Shown here: positions 6,098-6,590 of the stretch, one piece after another
Layout: each line of letters begins with the position of its first letter
Position numbering within the stretch: the first letter of the stretch is position 1
NCBI GenBank assembly: GCA_903874585.1
Contig: CAIQSY010000045.1
Location: forward strand, 1 to 6,590
Direction of reading: 5' to 3'
Length of the DNA stretch: 6,590 bases
Source of the DNA: an uncultured Chlorobiaceae bacterium
Lineage (GTDB): Bacteria; Bacteroidota; Chlorobiia; Chlorobiales; Chlorobiaceae
Position numbers and translations under genes: made by a program
Notes under the pieces: model-generated
What the model was told of the DNA's origin: nothing
Database searches by the model: none
What the model saw: the letters and a program-made list of their open reading frames with translations, nothing else

Positions 6098-6562
6098 TCA
6101 GAGTCGTTTGTAGGCGTTAGCGATTTTTTCATCTTTTTGTACACCTTTCAGTGCAAGGAGCAGCAGTATTGGTTCTGGCAGCAGTATCACCAATCCCCAG
6201 TCAGCGTGGTGGGTAACTGTTGCGCCAATGCTCTTGAAATGTTCATTCATAAAATGGGCAACCGTCAGCCCTGCAAAAATATCGCAGAAAAAGAGGAGCA
6301 TGGCGAGCATAATAAACTTGCGCTGCATCTCCCTGTTTTTATAGAGGAAAATGGCGCCCACCGAGACGGCAGCAGTTAACGGCGAAAAGGCACGTCCGGC
6401 AGCAGCGGCAAAGGTTGAGATGGCATCTGTAATTTCAAGTGGAGTGACATCAGAGATGAGAAAAATGTGACCGGCATTAAAGCTCCAGAAGGGTAAAAAC
6501 ATGCTTGTGATGGCAAGCAAGCCAACAAGGAGCAGGTAGAGGCTTTGGATTCTGGCAATCAT
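6098..6562 (-). CDS. DUF4293-type small integral membrane protein
   Basis: A 154-residue protein resembling the DUF4293 family, which I know mainly from Bacteroidetes and Chlorobi and which has no established function. The N-terminus MIARIQSLYLLL and the charged tail KDEKIANAYKRL have the family's characteristic form. Four hydrophobic segments are visible at about residues 7-27, 57-75, 82-104 and 122-139, so both ends probably lie on the same side, likely the cytoplasm. No catalytic motif is seen. The start is bounded by an in-frame TAA five codons upstream (6575-6577) with no other standard start between; no clear Shine-Dalgarno precedes it. It lies 3 nt upstream of pdxA and is almost certainly cotranscribed with it, but nothing links it directly to vitamin B6. 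The remaining 28 bases to the window end contain no recognisable gene. Confidence 0.85.
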   Translation of the reverse strand: MIARIQSLYLLLVGLLAITSMFLPFWSFNAGHIFLISDVTPLEITDAISTFAAAAGRAFSPLTAAVSVGAIFLYKNREMQRKFIMLAMLLFFCDIFAGLTVAHFMNEHFKSIGATVTHHADWGLVILLPEPILLLLALKGVQKDEKIANAYKRL

Positions 6563-6590
6563 GGATTCTGGTGGTTAGTGGGCGTTACTA

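Noticed and set aside
1..6590. CRISPR array, tRNA/rRNA genes, insertion sequences
   Set aside because: No regularly spaced repeats, no cloverleaf or rRNA-like sequence, and no transposase or terminal inverted repeats were found by eye.

Overview
The window looks like a piece of a mid-GC green sulfur bacterium genome (Chlorobi, probably Chlorobiaceae). The evidence is familial, not from a database search. The ValRS and ClpP sequences have the wording I associate with Chlorobium. A DUF4293-type membrane protein, a family I know mainly from the Bacteroidetes/Chlorobi group, lies directly upstream of pdxA. Nearly all the DNA is coding and most of it is on the minus strand.

Layout in plus coordinates: 1-2374 (-) is valS, intact but cut by the left edge. 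2394-3071 (-) is clpP, 19 nt upstream of valS and probably in one transcript with it. 3072-3332 is a divergent intergenic region with a possible clpP promoter and an intrinsic terminator that faces the minus strand. 3333-3983 (+) is thyX, a flavin-dependent thymidylate synthase and the only plus-strand gene. 3955-5001 (-) is an AT-rich gene for a winged-helix / GHKL ATPase / STAS-like (DUF4325) protein, whose 3' end overlaps the 3' end of thyX by 29 bp. 5002-5101 is a short regulatory region with a near-perfect 37-bp palindrome. 5102-6094 (-) is pdxA, and 6098-6562 (-) is a DUF4293-type membrane protein only 3 nt upstream of pdxA.

Most of the window is housekeeping: valine charging, proteolysis, dTMP synthesis and vitamin B6 synthesis. 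The unusual part is about 3955-5060. One protein there combines a DNA-binding domain, an RsbW/histidine-kinase-like ATPase fold and a STAS-like domain. The gene is clearly AT-richer than its neighbours. Its ribosome-binding site lies inside one arm of an 11-bp perfect inverted repeat, and a candidate -10 box lies in the other arm. Its tail runs into thyX. The nearest minus-oriented terminator I can see downstream of it lies on the far side of thyX, so its transcript could be antisense to all of thyX. I infer a horizontally acquired, autoregulated switch protein. Its target and its effect on thyX are not shown by the sequence.
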